NCBI RefSeq assembly: GCF_004795055.1
Contig: NZ_SSBJ01000011.1
Span: 1-64,000, forward strand
Reading direction: 5' to 3'
Length of the DNA stretch: 64,000 nt
DNA from: Streptomyces sp. A1136
GTDB lineage: Bacteria > Actinomycetota > Actinomycetes > Streptomycetales > Streptomycetaceae
Shown: piece after piece, positions 1 through 7,864 of the stretch
Layout: the number at the start of each line of letters is the position of its first letter
Numbering within the stretch: position 1 is the stretch's first letter
Notes under the pieces: generated by a model
What the model was told of the DNA's origin: nothing
The model's database searches: none
The model's input: only the letters and a program-made list of their open reading frames with translations
Translations under genes and position numbers: made by a program

Positions 1-1
1 C

Positions 2-130
2 GAGCTGTGCTGGGACCTGGCGACGACCCTGACGACCTTGTTCGAGGGGCGCGGATACTTCGACGAGTGGGAGCGGACGCACGAACTCGCCCTGGCCGCC
101 GTCCGGGCGGCCGGCAACACGCGCGGCCGG
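2..130 (+). pseudogene. Fragment of an AfsR/SARP-type regulator (TPR region)
   Basis: The second reading frame from the window edge gives a stretch containing LFEGRGYFDEWERTHELALA. This matches the helical TPR repeats that follow the ATPase domain in AfsR/SARP-family transcriptional activators. The similarity ends near base 125, where the frame becomes a run of Arg/Gly/Pro typical of overprinted GC-rich sequence and the next gene begins in another frame. Only this middle slice of the regulator is visible, and the window edge cuts it on the left. The abrupt ending inside the TPR region suggests a deletion or rearrangement remnant, or a contig join. It is not a working C-terminus. Confidence 0.5.
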
Positions 131-230
131 CGGGCGGGGAGCGGGGCGCGGCGGGGGCGGACCGGCCCCCCTCGGACGGTTCCTGGCCAAGGCCGCCGCC
201 GTCACCGCCGGACTCACCGCGGCGGGCGCG

Positions 231-1775
231 GTGTTCGGCCTCGTACGGGATCAGACCATCGCGCACCTCTTCGGCGCGGGCCACGACAGCGACGCCTTCC
301 TGATCGCCTGGACCGTCCCCGAGATGGCCTCCACGCTGCTCATCGAGGACGCCATGGCACTGCTGATGGTGCCCGCCTTCAGCCACGCCCTGGCCCGCCG
401 GGCCGCCAGCCGGGCCGGGCTCACCCGCAAACAGGCCCGCAGCCAGGACCCGGTACGGCTGCTCGTCGGCGCCACCCTGCCCCGACTCGCCGTGTTCCTG
501 GCCGCCGTCGCCTCCCTGCTCGTCCTCGCCGCGCCGCTCGTGGTGAGTGTGCTCGCACCGGGTCTGCCGGACCCGGAACTCGCCGTCCAGTGCACCCGGA
601 TGACCGCCCTCACGGTGCTCACCTTCGGGGTCGCCGGTTACTTCAGCGCCGCGCTGCGCGCACACCGCTCGTTCCTGCCACCCGCCGCGATCTACGTCTC
701 GTACAACGTCGGCATCATCGGCACGATGGTCGTGCTGCACGCGCTCTGGGGCGTACGCGCGGCGGCCGCCGGAGTCGCCGTCGGCGGCGCGCTGATGGTC
801 CTCGTGCAACTCCCCGCGTTCATCCGCAACGTGGGCTTCGGACCGAACCGCGTCAAAGCGGCCACGCGCAGCCAGCGTGACCGGGACCGGCCGACGCTCA
901 TCGCCTTCGGCCTGATCGCGCCCGTCATCTTCTTCGCCGTGTTCCGCCAGTCACAGGTGCTCGTGGAACGCTTCCTCGCCGCTTCCCTGCCACCCGGCGC
1001 CATCTCGCACCTCAACTACGCGCAGAAGGTCGCGCAGATGCCGATGGTGCTCTCCCTGATGATCTGTACCGTCACCTTCCCCGTCGTCGCCCAGGCCATG
1101 GCGGGCGGCGAGCGGGAGAAGGCCCGCCGGCGCGTGGAACAGGACCTGGCACTCGCCTCGCTCGCCGTCCTGATGGGCACCGCCCTCGTCATCGGGTACG
1201 CCCCCCAGATCATCCAGGTCCTCTTCGAGCGGGGCGCGTTCACCCACCTCGACACCGTGGCCACCGCCTCCGTCATGCGCGTCTACGGCCTCGGGCTGCT
1301 GGGCCACTGCCTCGTCGGGGCGCTGAGCAGGCCCTTCTTCTCCACCGACCGGCCCACCTGGTTCCCCGCGCTCGCGATGGGCGCGGGGCTCCTCGTCAAC
1401 ATCGTGGCCGGTGCCTTCGCCGTCGGCTGGTGGGGCACCTACGGCATCGCCGCCGCCAACGCGGCCGGCATCACCACCACCGCCGTCCTCCTCCTCACCG
1501 GACTCGGCTCCCGAATCGTCCCCATCCAGCTCCGCCGGGTCGCCGTCAGCATCGGCCGGCTCGCCGTCGCCGCCCTCGCGGCCTGCGGCACCGGGTGGAT
1601 CGCCGGACCGATGATCCCCGACCCGCTGCTCAGCGCCGCGCTCGGCTGCCTGCTCGTCCCCGCCATGTTCGGGGCCACCGGGATGGCCATGCGGGCCCTG
1701 GAGATCACCGCCCTGCCCGAACAGATCAGCCAGCTCACCTCCCAGCTCACCCAGAGGTTCCGCCATGCCCGCTGA
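231..1775 (+). CDS. MurJ/MviN-family lipid-linked saccharide flippase, start missing or truncated
   Basis: This is a polytopic membrane protein of the MviN/MurJ (MOP exporter) family, which moves lipid-linked sugars across the membrane. Its first visible residues (FGLVRDQTIAHLFGAG, then DAFLIAWTVPE) match the first helix and loop of the family. About a dozen hydrophobic segments follow. The reading frame is open back to about base 33 and encodes family-like sequence from about base 171 (LGRFLAKAAAVTAGL), but the first usable start is GTG 231, inside helix 1. The native start therefore seems lost at the junction with the upstream regulator fragment. It overlaps the deacetylase gene by 11 bases. 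A general MurJ role is less likely than a dedicated exopolysaccharide flippase, given the neighbours. Confidence 0.8.
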   Translation: MFGLVRDQTIAHLFGAGHDSDAFLIAWTVPEMASTLLIEDAMALLMVPAFSHALARRAASRAGLTRKQARSQDPVRLLVGATLPRLAVFLAAVASLLVLAAPLVVSVLAPGLPDPELAVQCTRMTALTVLTFGVAGYFSAALRAHRSFLPPAAIYVSYNVGIIGTMVVLHALWGVRAAAAGVAVGGALMVLVQLPAFIRNVGFGPNRVKAATRSQRDRDRPTLIAFGLIAPVIFFAVFRQSQVLVERFLAASLPPGAISHLNYAQKVAQMPMVLSLMICTVTFPVVAQAMAGGEREKARRRVEQDLALASLAVLMGTALVIGYAPQIIQVLFERGAFTHLDTVATASVMRVYGLGLLGHCLVGALSRPFFSTDRPTWFPALAMGAGLLVNIVAGAFAVGWWGTYGIAAANAAGITTTAVLLLTGLGSRIVPIQLRRVAVSIGRLAVAALAACGTGWIAGPMIPDPLLSAALGCLLVPAMFGATGMAMRALEITALPEQISQLTSQLTQRFRHAR

Positions 1776-2541
1776 CACCGACACGGCGCCCGTCGCCTCG
1801 GTGGTGCCCACCCGCCGGACCGCATCGCCGTGGGTCCTGATGTACCACTCCGTCGCCGAGTTCACCGACCCCGCCGAGGACCCGTACGGGATCACCGTCA
1901 CCCCGGGCGCCCTGGAGGCCCAACTGCTCTGGCTGCGCTCCCGGGGCCTGCGCGGGGTGTCCGTCGGCGAACTGCTCCGGGCCCGCGACGCCGGGCGCGA
2001 CGCCGGCCTCGTCGGGCTCACCTTCGACGACGGCTACACCGACTTCCTGACCCGGGCGCTGCCCCTGCTGCGCCGCTACGACTGCACCTCCACCCTGTTC
2101 GTGCTGCCCGGCCGGCTCGGCGTGGACAACGTGTGGGACCCGCTCGGCCCGCGCAAGCCGCTGCTCACCGCCGAGGGCATCCGCGAAGTGGCCGCGTCGG
2201 GTCAGGAGATCGGCTCGCACGGGTTGCTGCACCAGGACCTCACCGTCACGCCCGACGACGTGCTCCAGCAGGAGCTGCGCGGCAGTCGGGAGCTGATCCG
2301 CGAGCTGACCGGGACCCTGCCCGAAGGGTTCTGCTACCCGTACGGACACCTCGACGCCCGGGTGGTCGGGGCGACGGAGGCCGCCGGTTACGGGTACGCC
2401 TGCGCCATCGACCCCGGCCGGCTCGCGGGACGCCACGCCATGCCGCGCACGCACGTCAGCCAGGCCGACGGCGGAGCCCGGCTGCGGGTCAAGCAACTGC
2501 GCCACCAGGGCCGGCAACTGGTCCGCGGGGTGCGGTGGTGA
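1765..2541 (+). CDS. Polysaccharide deacetylase (NodB homology domain)
   Basis: A carbohydrate esterase 4 type protein of 258 residues that would remove N- or O-acetyl groups from a glycan. The NodB motifs are visible: TFDDGYTD near residue 86 (catalytic Asp and metal-binding Asp), SHGLLHQDL near 150 (metal-binding His pair) and CYPYGHLD near 189. No signal peptide is obvious, so it may act on a cytoplasmic lipid-linked intermediate. ATG 1765 lies inside the end of the flippase gene, and the stop overlaps the start of the glycosyltransferase, so the genes are probably translationally coupled. Confidence 0.88.
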   Translation: MPADTDTAPVASVVPTRRTASPWVLMYHSVAEFTDPAEDPYGITVTPGALEAQLLWLRSRGLRGVSVGELLRARDAGRDAGLVGLTFDDGYTDFLTRALPLLRRYDCTSTLFVLPGRLGVDNVWDPLGPRKPLLTAEGIREVAASGQEIGSHGLLHQDLTVTPDDVLQQELRGSRELIRELTGTLPEGFCYPYGHLDARVVGATEAAGYGYACAIDPGRLAGRHAMPRTHVSQADGGARLRVKQLRHQGRQLVRGVRW

Positions 2542-4040
2542 AGGCACTGCACGTCATCACGGGGCTGGGCGTGGGTGGCGCCGAGCAGCAACTGCGTTTG
2601 CTGCTGCGGCACCTGCCGATGCACTGCGACGTGCTGACGCTGACCAACCCGGGACCGGTGGCCGAGGGGCTGCGGGCCGACGGGGTCCGGGTCGTGCACC
2701 TCGCCATGAACGGCAACCGGGACCTGGCCGCGCTGCCGAAGCTGGTCCGGTTCATCCGGCGCGGCCGGTACGACCTGGTCCATACGCACCTGTACCGGGC
2801 CTGCCTGTACGGGCGGCTCGCCGCCCGGCTCGCGGGGGTCCGGGCGATCGTCGCCACCGAACACTCCCTGGGCGCCGCCGAGATCGAGGGCCGGCCGCTG
2901 TCCGGCGGGGTGCGGGCGCTGTACCTGGCCGGTGAACGGCTCGGCGCTGCGACGGTGGCCGTCTCGGAGACGGTGGCGACCCGGTTGGAGGCCTGGGGGG
3001 TGCCGGCCGAGCGGGTGCACGTCGTACCGAACGGGATCGAAGCCGTCCGTTTCCGCTTCGACGAGGGCGTACGCCGCTCCACGCGGGCCCGGACCGGGCT
3101 GCCCGAGCGGGCGTTCGTCGTGGGCGGGGTCGGGCGGCTGGTGCCGGGGAAGCGCTTCGACGTACTGGTACGGGCCGTGGCCGCGCTGCCGGGAGCGCAC
3201 CTGGTGCTGGCCGGGGACGGTCCGGAGCGGTCCGCGCTGCGGCGGCTGGCCGGGGAACTCGGGGCGCAGGCCCGTGTCCACCTGCTGGGAGAGCGGGACC
3301 CGTTGGGGGACGGCTCGGACGGGCGCACCCCCGGGGTCGCGGCACTGCTCGCGGCGATGGACGTGTTCGTCTCGCCGTCGCGGGAGGAGGCGTTCGGGCT
3401 GGCGGTGGTCGAGGCGCTGGCCGCCGGCCTGCCGGTGCTGCACGTGACCTGTCCGGCGATCGACGACCTCCCGGCGGCGCAGGCGCCGGGGGCACGGCGG
3501 ATCGGCACGGGCACGGAGGAACTGGTCGCCGCGCTGCGGGGGCACATGGAGGCGGGGGCGCGTCGTCTGCCGGTACCTCCGGTGGTGCGGCGGTACGACA
3601 TCGCGCGCAGCGCGGAACAACTCCTGGCCGTCTACGCGACGGCCCTGTCCCCCCGGGGCGCCCCCCCGGGCCCCGTGCCGGGCGCCGCACAGGTTCCGGC
3701 CCCGGCCCCTGCCCCGCGCCCCGGGGCCGCCACGCCGCAATCGCAGGTGGCACCGGACGCGCCGGCGCCCGGCGGGTCGGACGGGCGGTGCGCCGGTGCG
3801 GGGTCGGATGGGCCGGACAGTGCCCCGCCCGCCGCGCGAGCTCCGGCGGGAACCGAGTCGTCACGGCCCGGCGGGTCGGACGGGCCGGGGGCCGACCGTC
3901 AGTGCGCCGGAGTCACACCGGAGCCGCAGGCTCCGGGGTGCGCCGGCGCGGGACCGGACGCGCGCGGCACCGGCCCCGGCGAAGCCCCGTCACTTTCCGC
4001 GCCCGGCCAGGGCAACGGCGCCGGCGATCACGTCGGGTGA
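2538..4040 (+). CDS. GT4-family glycosyltransferase with long disordered C-terminal tail
   Basis: A GT-B fold glycosyltransferase of about 500 residues. Family hallmarks are GVGGAEQQLRLLL near the N-terminus, VPNGIE near 161, GVGRLVPGKRFDVLV near 196, GDGPERS near 226 and the EX7E-type nucleotide-sugar site in SREEAFGLAVVEALAAGLPV near 280-300. GTG 2538 overlaps the deacetylase stop (GTGA); GTG 2535 is also possible. The catalytic part ends near residue 367. The remaining ~130 residues are Pro/Ala/Gly/Ser-rich, with recurring GGSDG and CAG-type units, and resemble no GT domain. The donor and acceptor sugars cannot be told from sequence. Confidence 0.85.
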   Translation: MKALHVITGLGVGGAEQQLRLLLRHLPMHCDVLTLTNPGPVAEGLRADGVRVVHLAMNGNRDLAALPKLVRFIRRGRYDLVHTHLYRACLYGRLAARLAGVRAIVATEHSLGAAEIEGRPLSGGVRALYLAGERLGAATVAVSETVATRLEAWGVPAERVHVVPNGIEAVRFRFDEGVRRSTRARTGLPERAFVVGGVGRLVPGKRFDVLVRAVAALPGAHLVLAGDGPERSALRRLAGELGAQARVHLLGERDPLGDGSDGRTPGVAALLAAMDVFVSPSREEAFGLAVVEALAAGLPVLHVTCPAIDDLPAAQAPGARRIGTGTEELVAALRGHMEAGARRLPVPPVVRRYDIARSAEQLLAVYATALSPRGAPPGPVPGAAQVPAPAPAPRPGAATPQSQVAPDAPAPGGSDGRCAGAGSDGPDSAPPAARAPAGTESSRPGGSDGPGADRQCAGVTPEPQAPGCAGAGPDARGTGPGEAPSLSAPGQGNGAGDHVG

Positions 4041-4111
4041 ACAGTCCCCCCGCAAGGGTCCCCGTTCGGGGGCCGAAGGAAGTCCCCTCCACTCAGGAAG
4101 CGAGCACGCAC

Positions 4112-4840
4112 ATGGCCGACACCGCCGATCAGAAGAAGTCCGACCACCGCCGCAGGGTCCGGGTCCCGCGCCCGCCCGCGTGGTGGCCGTTGCCCGCCTG
4201 CGCGCTGCTGGGGATGGTGGCGGGCGGAGCGTACGGGGTGCTCAAGGCGCCCGAGTACGCCGCCACCAGTTACGTCGTCGCCGTACCCAACGAGGCCACC
4301 GAGCCCGCCACCGCACTCGGCTTCGCCCAGGCCTACGCCCGCATCGCGACCAGCAGTTCCACCCTCGCCTACGCCCAGCCCCGCGCGGGCATCGGCGCCC
4401 GGCAGCTGCGCACGCGGGTGCGCGCGGAGACCTCGCCGGACTCCCCGATGATCGCCATCACCGGCACCTCCAAGAGCCCGGCGGAGGCCGCCGACATCGC
4501 CAACGCGGTCGCCGACGCCCTTTCCCTGAGCAGCAATCAGGCCGCCAAGAACACCGGCGTACAGCTGATCCTGTTCAACCAGGCCGTCGCCCCCACCGAC
4601 CCCGCGTCGCCGTCCGCGCCCGTCAGCGGCGCCGTCGGCCTGTGCGCCGGCGGCCTGCTCGGCGGCCTGTGGCTGCTGGCCAAGCCCGCGCGGCGACGGC
4701 GTGGGACGTCCGCCGCCGAGGCCGGCGCAGGCGCCGTCGCCCCCGCCGAGCCCACCACCGGGACCGTCGTGGAGGAGTACGCCTCGCTGCCCGCGCAGAG
4801 CGAGCCCACCCCGGCCAAGGAGAAGGAGTCCGTGCGATGA
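4112..4840 (+). CDS. Wzz-like polysaccharide chain-length / co-polymerase protein
   Basis: A 242-residue bitopic membrane protein. The first hydrophobic segment is at about residues 28-47 (PLPACALLGMVAGGAYGVL), the second near 172-190 (GAVGLCAGGLLGGLWLLA). Between them is an extracytoplasmic region containing the family feature SPDSPMIAITGTSKSPAEAA. Proteins of this topology (Wzz/KpsE/CapA-like) control chain length or couple synthesis to export. A basic and then acidic cytoplasmic tail follows, with no Walker motifs or Tyr cluster, so there is no fused BY-kinase. The ATG is preceded by AGGAAG. The stop overlaps the next start (ATGA). Confidence 0.75.
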   Translation: MADTADQKKSDHRRRVRVPRPPAWWPLPACALLGMVAGGAYGVLKAPEYAATSYVVAVPNEATEPATALGFAQAYARIATSSSTLAYAQPRAGIGARQLRTRVRAETSPDSPMIAITGTSKSPAEAADIANAVADALSLSSNQAAKNTGVQLILFNQAVAPTDPASPSAPVSGAVGLCAGGLLGGLWLLAKPARRRRGTSAAEAGAGAVAPAEPTTGTVVEEYASLPAQSEPTPAKEKESVR

Positions 4841-5979
4841 CCTCGGGCTCCACGGGGGCCCTGGCGGTGACGCTGTGCCGCGATCCCCGGCAGTTCGCCG
4901 CGCTGGAGGAGCAGTGGAACCTGCTCCTGCGCGCCTGCCCCACCGCCACCCCCTTCCAGAGCCACGCCTGGCTGCACTCCTGGTGGCTCTCCTACGGCCG
5001 CGAGGGAAGGCTGCGGTTGCTCCTCGTACGGCGGGGCGAGGAACTGGTCGGCGCGGCCGCCCTGACCCTCGTACACCGGCCGCTGCCGCTGCTGGTGCCG
5101 CTCGGCGGCGGGATCACCGACTACTTCGACGTGCTCGTGCACCCGGACCACGCCGACCAGGTCGTCCCGGCACTGGCCCGCGGACTGCACCGGGCCGCCC
5201 GCGGCGCCGTGGTGGACCTCCGCGAGGTCAGGCCCGGCGCCGCGGCCGAGGCCGTCTTCGAGGCGTGGACCGGGGCCCGGGCCAAGCTGGCCGACTCCAC
5301 CTGCATGGAGCTGCCGACGCTGCCCTTCGACGAGCTGGTCAAGCGCATGCCCGCCTCCGGCGCGCAGCGGGTCCGGGCCAAGCTCCGCAAGACCCACGCC
5401 GCCGGGATCGAGGAGCACGAGGTCACCGAGGACGAGGTACCGGACGCCGTGCGGACGCTGCTGCGGCTGCACGAGAAGCAGTGGCGCGGCCGCGGGGTGA
5501 CCCCCGAACACCTCAGGCCGCGCTTCGCCGAACACCTCACGCGGGCGACCCGACGGATGGTCCGGGCGGGCGAGGGGCGGCTGACCGAGTTCCGGCTGGA
5601 CGGGAAGGTGGTGGCCGCCAACGTCACGCTGCTGTCCGCGGCCCTGAGCGGCGGTTACCTCTACGGGGCCGACCCGGACCTGCGGGACCGGAAGGTGGAC
5701 GTGGCCACCCTGCTGCTGCGCTACGAGACCGGCCGCGCCGTCGCCGAGGGCCGTCCGGTGGTGAGCTTCCTGCGCGGGAACGAGCCGTACAAGAACCACT
5801 GGCGGCCCGAGACGGTCGTCAACCAGCGCCTCCTGCTGTCCACCAAGGCCCTCGCGCCCCTGCTGCGACTGCACGAGTCGCAGGTCACGGGGCGCGAGCG
5901 GGCGGTGGGCGCGCTGCGCGAGGCGCTGCCGGCCGCCAGGGACTGGCGGGCGCGGCTGAACGAACTGCGAGTGCGATGA
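4837..5979 (+). CDS. BioF2/FemAB-like GNAT acyltransferase
   Basis: A 380-residue protein of the Acetyltransf_6 (BioF2-like, CelD-type) family, the acyl- or aminoacyl-transferases often found in extracellular polysaccharide clusters. The clearest signature is FLRGNEPYKNHW near residue 311, the conserved C-terminal acyl-CoA-fold motif. The N-terminal half has the usual FQSHAWLHSWW element. It starts at ATG 4837, inside the previous stop codon, so it is probably co-translated with the chain-length gene. It may decorate the glycan with an acyl or aminoacyl group; the substrate is unknown. Confidence 0.78.
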   Translation: MTSGSTGALAVTLCRDPRQFAALEEQWNLLLRACPTATPFQSHAWLHSWWLSYGREGRLRLLLVRRGEELVGAAALTLVHRPLPLLVPLGGGITDYFDVLVHPDHADQVVPALARGLHRAARGAVVDLREVRPGAAAEAVFEAWTGARAKLADSTCMELPTLPFDELVKRMPASGAQRVRAKLRKTHAAGIEEHEVTEDEVPDAVRTLLRLHEKQWRGRGVTPEHLRPRFAEHLTRATRRMVRAGEGRLTEFRLDGKVVAANVTLLSAALSGGYLYGADPDLRDRKVDVATLLLRYETGRAVAEGRPVVSFLRGNEPYKNHWRPETVVNQRLLLSTKALAPLLRLHESQVTGRERAVGALREALPAARDWRARLNELRVR

Positions 5980-6044
5980 CAGGAGGTACGCGCCCGTGCC
6001 CGTGCCGGTGGTGCCCCGACCGGGGCCGGGGCCGGGGCGGACGG

Positions 6045-7715
6045 CTAGAACGGCCAGAGCGAGTTCTTGCTCCAGTCGATCTTGATGCAGACGGCCTGGT
6101 TGCCGACGAGCTTGGACAGCCACTCGCCGAAGTTGATGGGCACGCACCACTGGGTGCTGTTGGCGGTGGGCGGCTGTGGCTTCGGCTTGGGCACCACGGG
6201 CACGACGGGTACCGCGGGAGCCGTCGGGCGCGGCACGACCGCGGAGGGCTTCGGCGTGGGCGTGGGCTTGGGCGTCGGTGTCGGTGTGGGAGTGGGGGAG
6301 GGGTCGGGGACCGCCGGGACGGCCGGCGGGACCTCGGGGCCCGTCGGGGTGGGATCGGACGTGCTGGGCAGCGGGACCGGGGCCTCGGATGCCGGAGCCT
6401 CGGGTGTGGGGACGACCGGGGTGACGGCCGGAGCGGGGACGGCGGGCGTCGGGGTGGGAGTGGGCGTGGGTGTGGGAGTCGGGGTGGGGGTCGGCGACGG
6501 CGCCTGTGGGCTCGGCGACTGCGGCTCGGTCAGGGCGGGGCTCGGGACGGCGGGGCTCGGGACGACCGGCGGCGTCGGGACGGCGGGTGGCGTCGGGACG
6601 ACCGGCGGGCTCGGGACCACGGGTGGCGTGGGGACGACCGGCGGGCTCGGGACGGCGGGTGGCGTGGGGACGACCGGCGGGCTCGGGACCACGGGGGTCG
6701 GGACCACCGGCGTCGGGGTGACCGGGGCCGGCTTGTGCGGGGTCAGGGCGGCGCGGAAGGCCTTGGCCGACTGCGGGTTCGCCTTGCACTGCCAGACGCC
6801 GTGCGGGCAGTAGTCCGTGATGGTGTGGTAGAGCGGCCTGTGCTGCTCGATCCACTGGAGCATGCGCCGTACGTACTCGGGGTTGTCCCCGCGCCGGAAC
6901 AGTCCCCACTCCGGGTACGAGATCGGCTTGCCGTGTGCCTTCGCGAAGTCGATGTGCCGCTGGAGCCCGTACGGCTGGGTGACCTGGTCGTCGAACGTCC
7001 GACCGGGGGACTGGTCGTACGAGTCCATCCCGATGACGTCGACGACGTCGTCACCCGGGTAGCACCGGGTCCAGCCGATCGCGTCCGAACCCCGGTTCGG
7101 GGCGAAGTCGAACTTGAACTTCTGTCCGGGCACGGCGCGCATGGCGTTGACCACACGCTTCCAGTACACCTTCCAGTTCTCGGGGTCGGGACCGCAGCGG
7201 TGGGTGTAGGTGGACCCGTTCATCTCCCAACCGAGCACGATCACGGTGTCCGGCACGTCCAGTTCCACCAGCCGCTCCGCGAGCTTGCGGAAGTGGCCGT
7301 CGTAGTCGCCCCGCGCGCCCGCCCTGATCAGCCGGGCCACCTGCCAGTCGGACACCCGGTCCTCGTTGCGCGCCTGCATGGGCACGTTGAGGACGAACAT
7401 CCGGTCGGCCCGGGCCCGACGCCACTCGGCCCAGTCCTCCAGGAAGTCGACGGACCCCTCGATGCCGGCCCACCGGTCGCCGGGCAGATAGGTGTGCCCG
7501 ACGCGGATCTCCTTGCCGCCCAGCCAGCGCGACAGGTACGGGATGCGGGCGACACCCGGCGGCCCGTAGTCGAGGTAGGCGCCCATGGCGATGTCGGAAC
7601 CGGAGCCGGCCGGCGGCTGCGGCGCCGGCGCCGCCAGTGCGGCGCCCGAGGCGAGGAGTCCGGCCGTGACCGTACCGACGCAGGTGCTCGCCAGTCGGCG
7701 GTGTGGTCTGCGCAT
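6045..7715 (-). CDS. Secreted GH26-like glycoside hydrolase with long Pro/Val/Thr linker
   Basis: A 556-residue secreted enzyme. A basic, hydrophobic signal peptide ends near ALA at residue 28. The catalytic domain (about 30-320) has WEMNG with the probable acid/base Glu near 164 and YPEWG with the probable nucleophile near 270, as in GH26 beta-mannanases. From about 327 to 508 lies a repetitive linker of PSPPVVPTPPAVP-type units and a (PT)n run. The last ~48 residues form a small module with two Cys and several Trp (CVPINFGEWLSK, WSKNSLWPF) that I do not recognise. ATG 7715 is preceded by GGGAG; longer forms would extend beyond the signal peptide. It lies antisense among polysaccharide genes, which suggests trimming or release of that polymer. 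Confidence 0.8.
   Translation of the reverse strand: MRRPHRRLASTCVGTVTAGLLASGAALAAPAPQPPAGSGSDIAMGAYLDYGPPGVARIPYLSRWLGGKEIRVGHTYLPGDRWAGIEGSVDFLEDWAEWRRARADRMFVLNVPMQARNEDRVSDWQVARLIRAGARGDYDGHFRKLAERLVELDVPDTVIVLGWEMNGSTYTHRCGPDPENWKVYWKRVVNAMRAVPGQKFKFDFAPNRGSDAIGWTRCYPGDDVVDVIGMDSYDQSPGRTFDDQVTQPYGLQRHIDFAKAHGKPISYPEWGLFRRGDNPEYVRRMLQWIEQHRPLYHTITDYCPHGVWQCKANPQSAKAFRAALTPHKPAPVTPTPVVPTPVVPSPPVVPTPPAVPSPPVVPTPPVVPSPPVVPTPPAVPTPPVVPSPAVPSPALTEPQSPSPQAPSPTPTPTPTPTPTPTPTPAVPAPAVTPVVPTPEAPASEAPVPLPSTSDPTPTGPEVPPAVPAVPDPSPTPTPTPTPKPTPTPKPSAVVPRPTAPAVPVVPVVPKPKPQPPTANSTQWCVPINFGEWLSKLVGNQAVCIKIDWSKNSLWPF
6229..6730. repeat. Tandem repeats encoding the GH26 linker
   Basis: Two kinds of in-frame repeat lie here. 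Bases about 6450-6500 are GTGGGN-type hexamers that encode Pro-Thr dipeptides on the minus strand. Bases about 6540-6720 are imperfect 18-24 base units such as GGGACGACCGGCGGGCTC, encoding PSPPVVPTPP-type repeats. Such arrays can vary in copy number between strains by slippage. Assembly length here should be treated with care. Confidence 0.85.
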
Positions 7716-7864
7716 GGCGTCTCCCGAGCTTCCTGAACCGGTGTGGTCACCAACGACGTTAGACATCACATCCGACGAATGGCCTGTCCGATGACCCATC
7801 AGTAGCCCATTCGCAGGTGCGTACCCTTCCCGCTTGGTCCGACTAGGTGAAAGACACCGCTGCC

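Noticed and set aside
4701-7736. A 1011-codon plus-strand frame and a Gly/Thr repeat frame at 6067-6813
   Set aside because: They are out-of-frame or antisense readings of the acyltransferase and GH26 genes; the repeat belongs to the GH26 linker.
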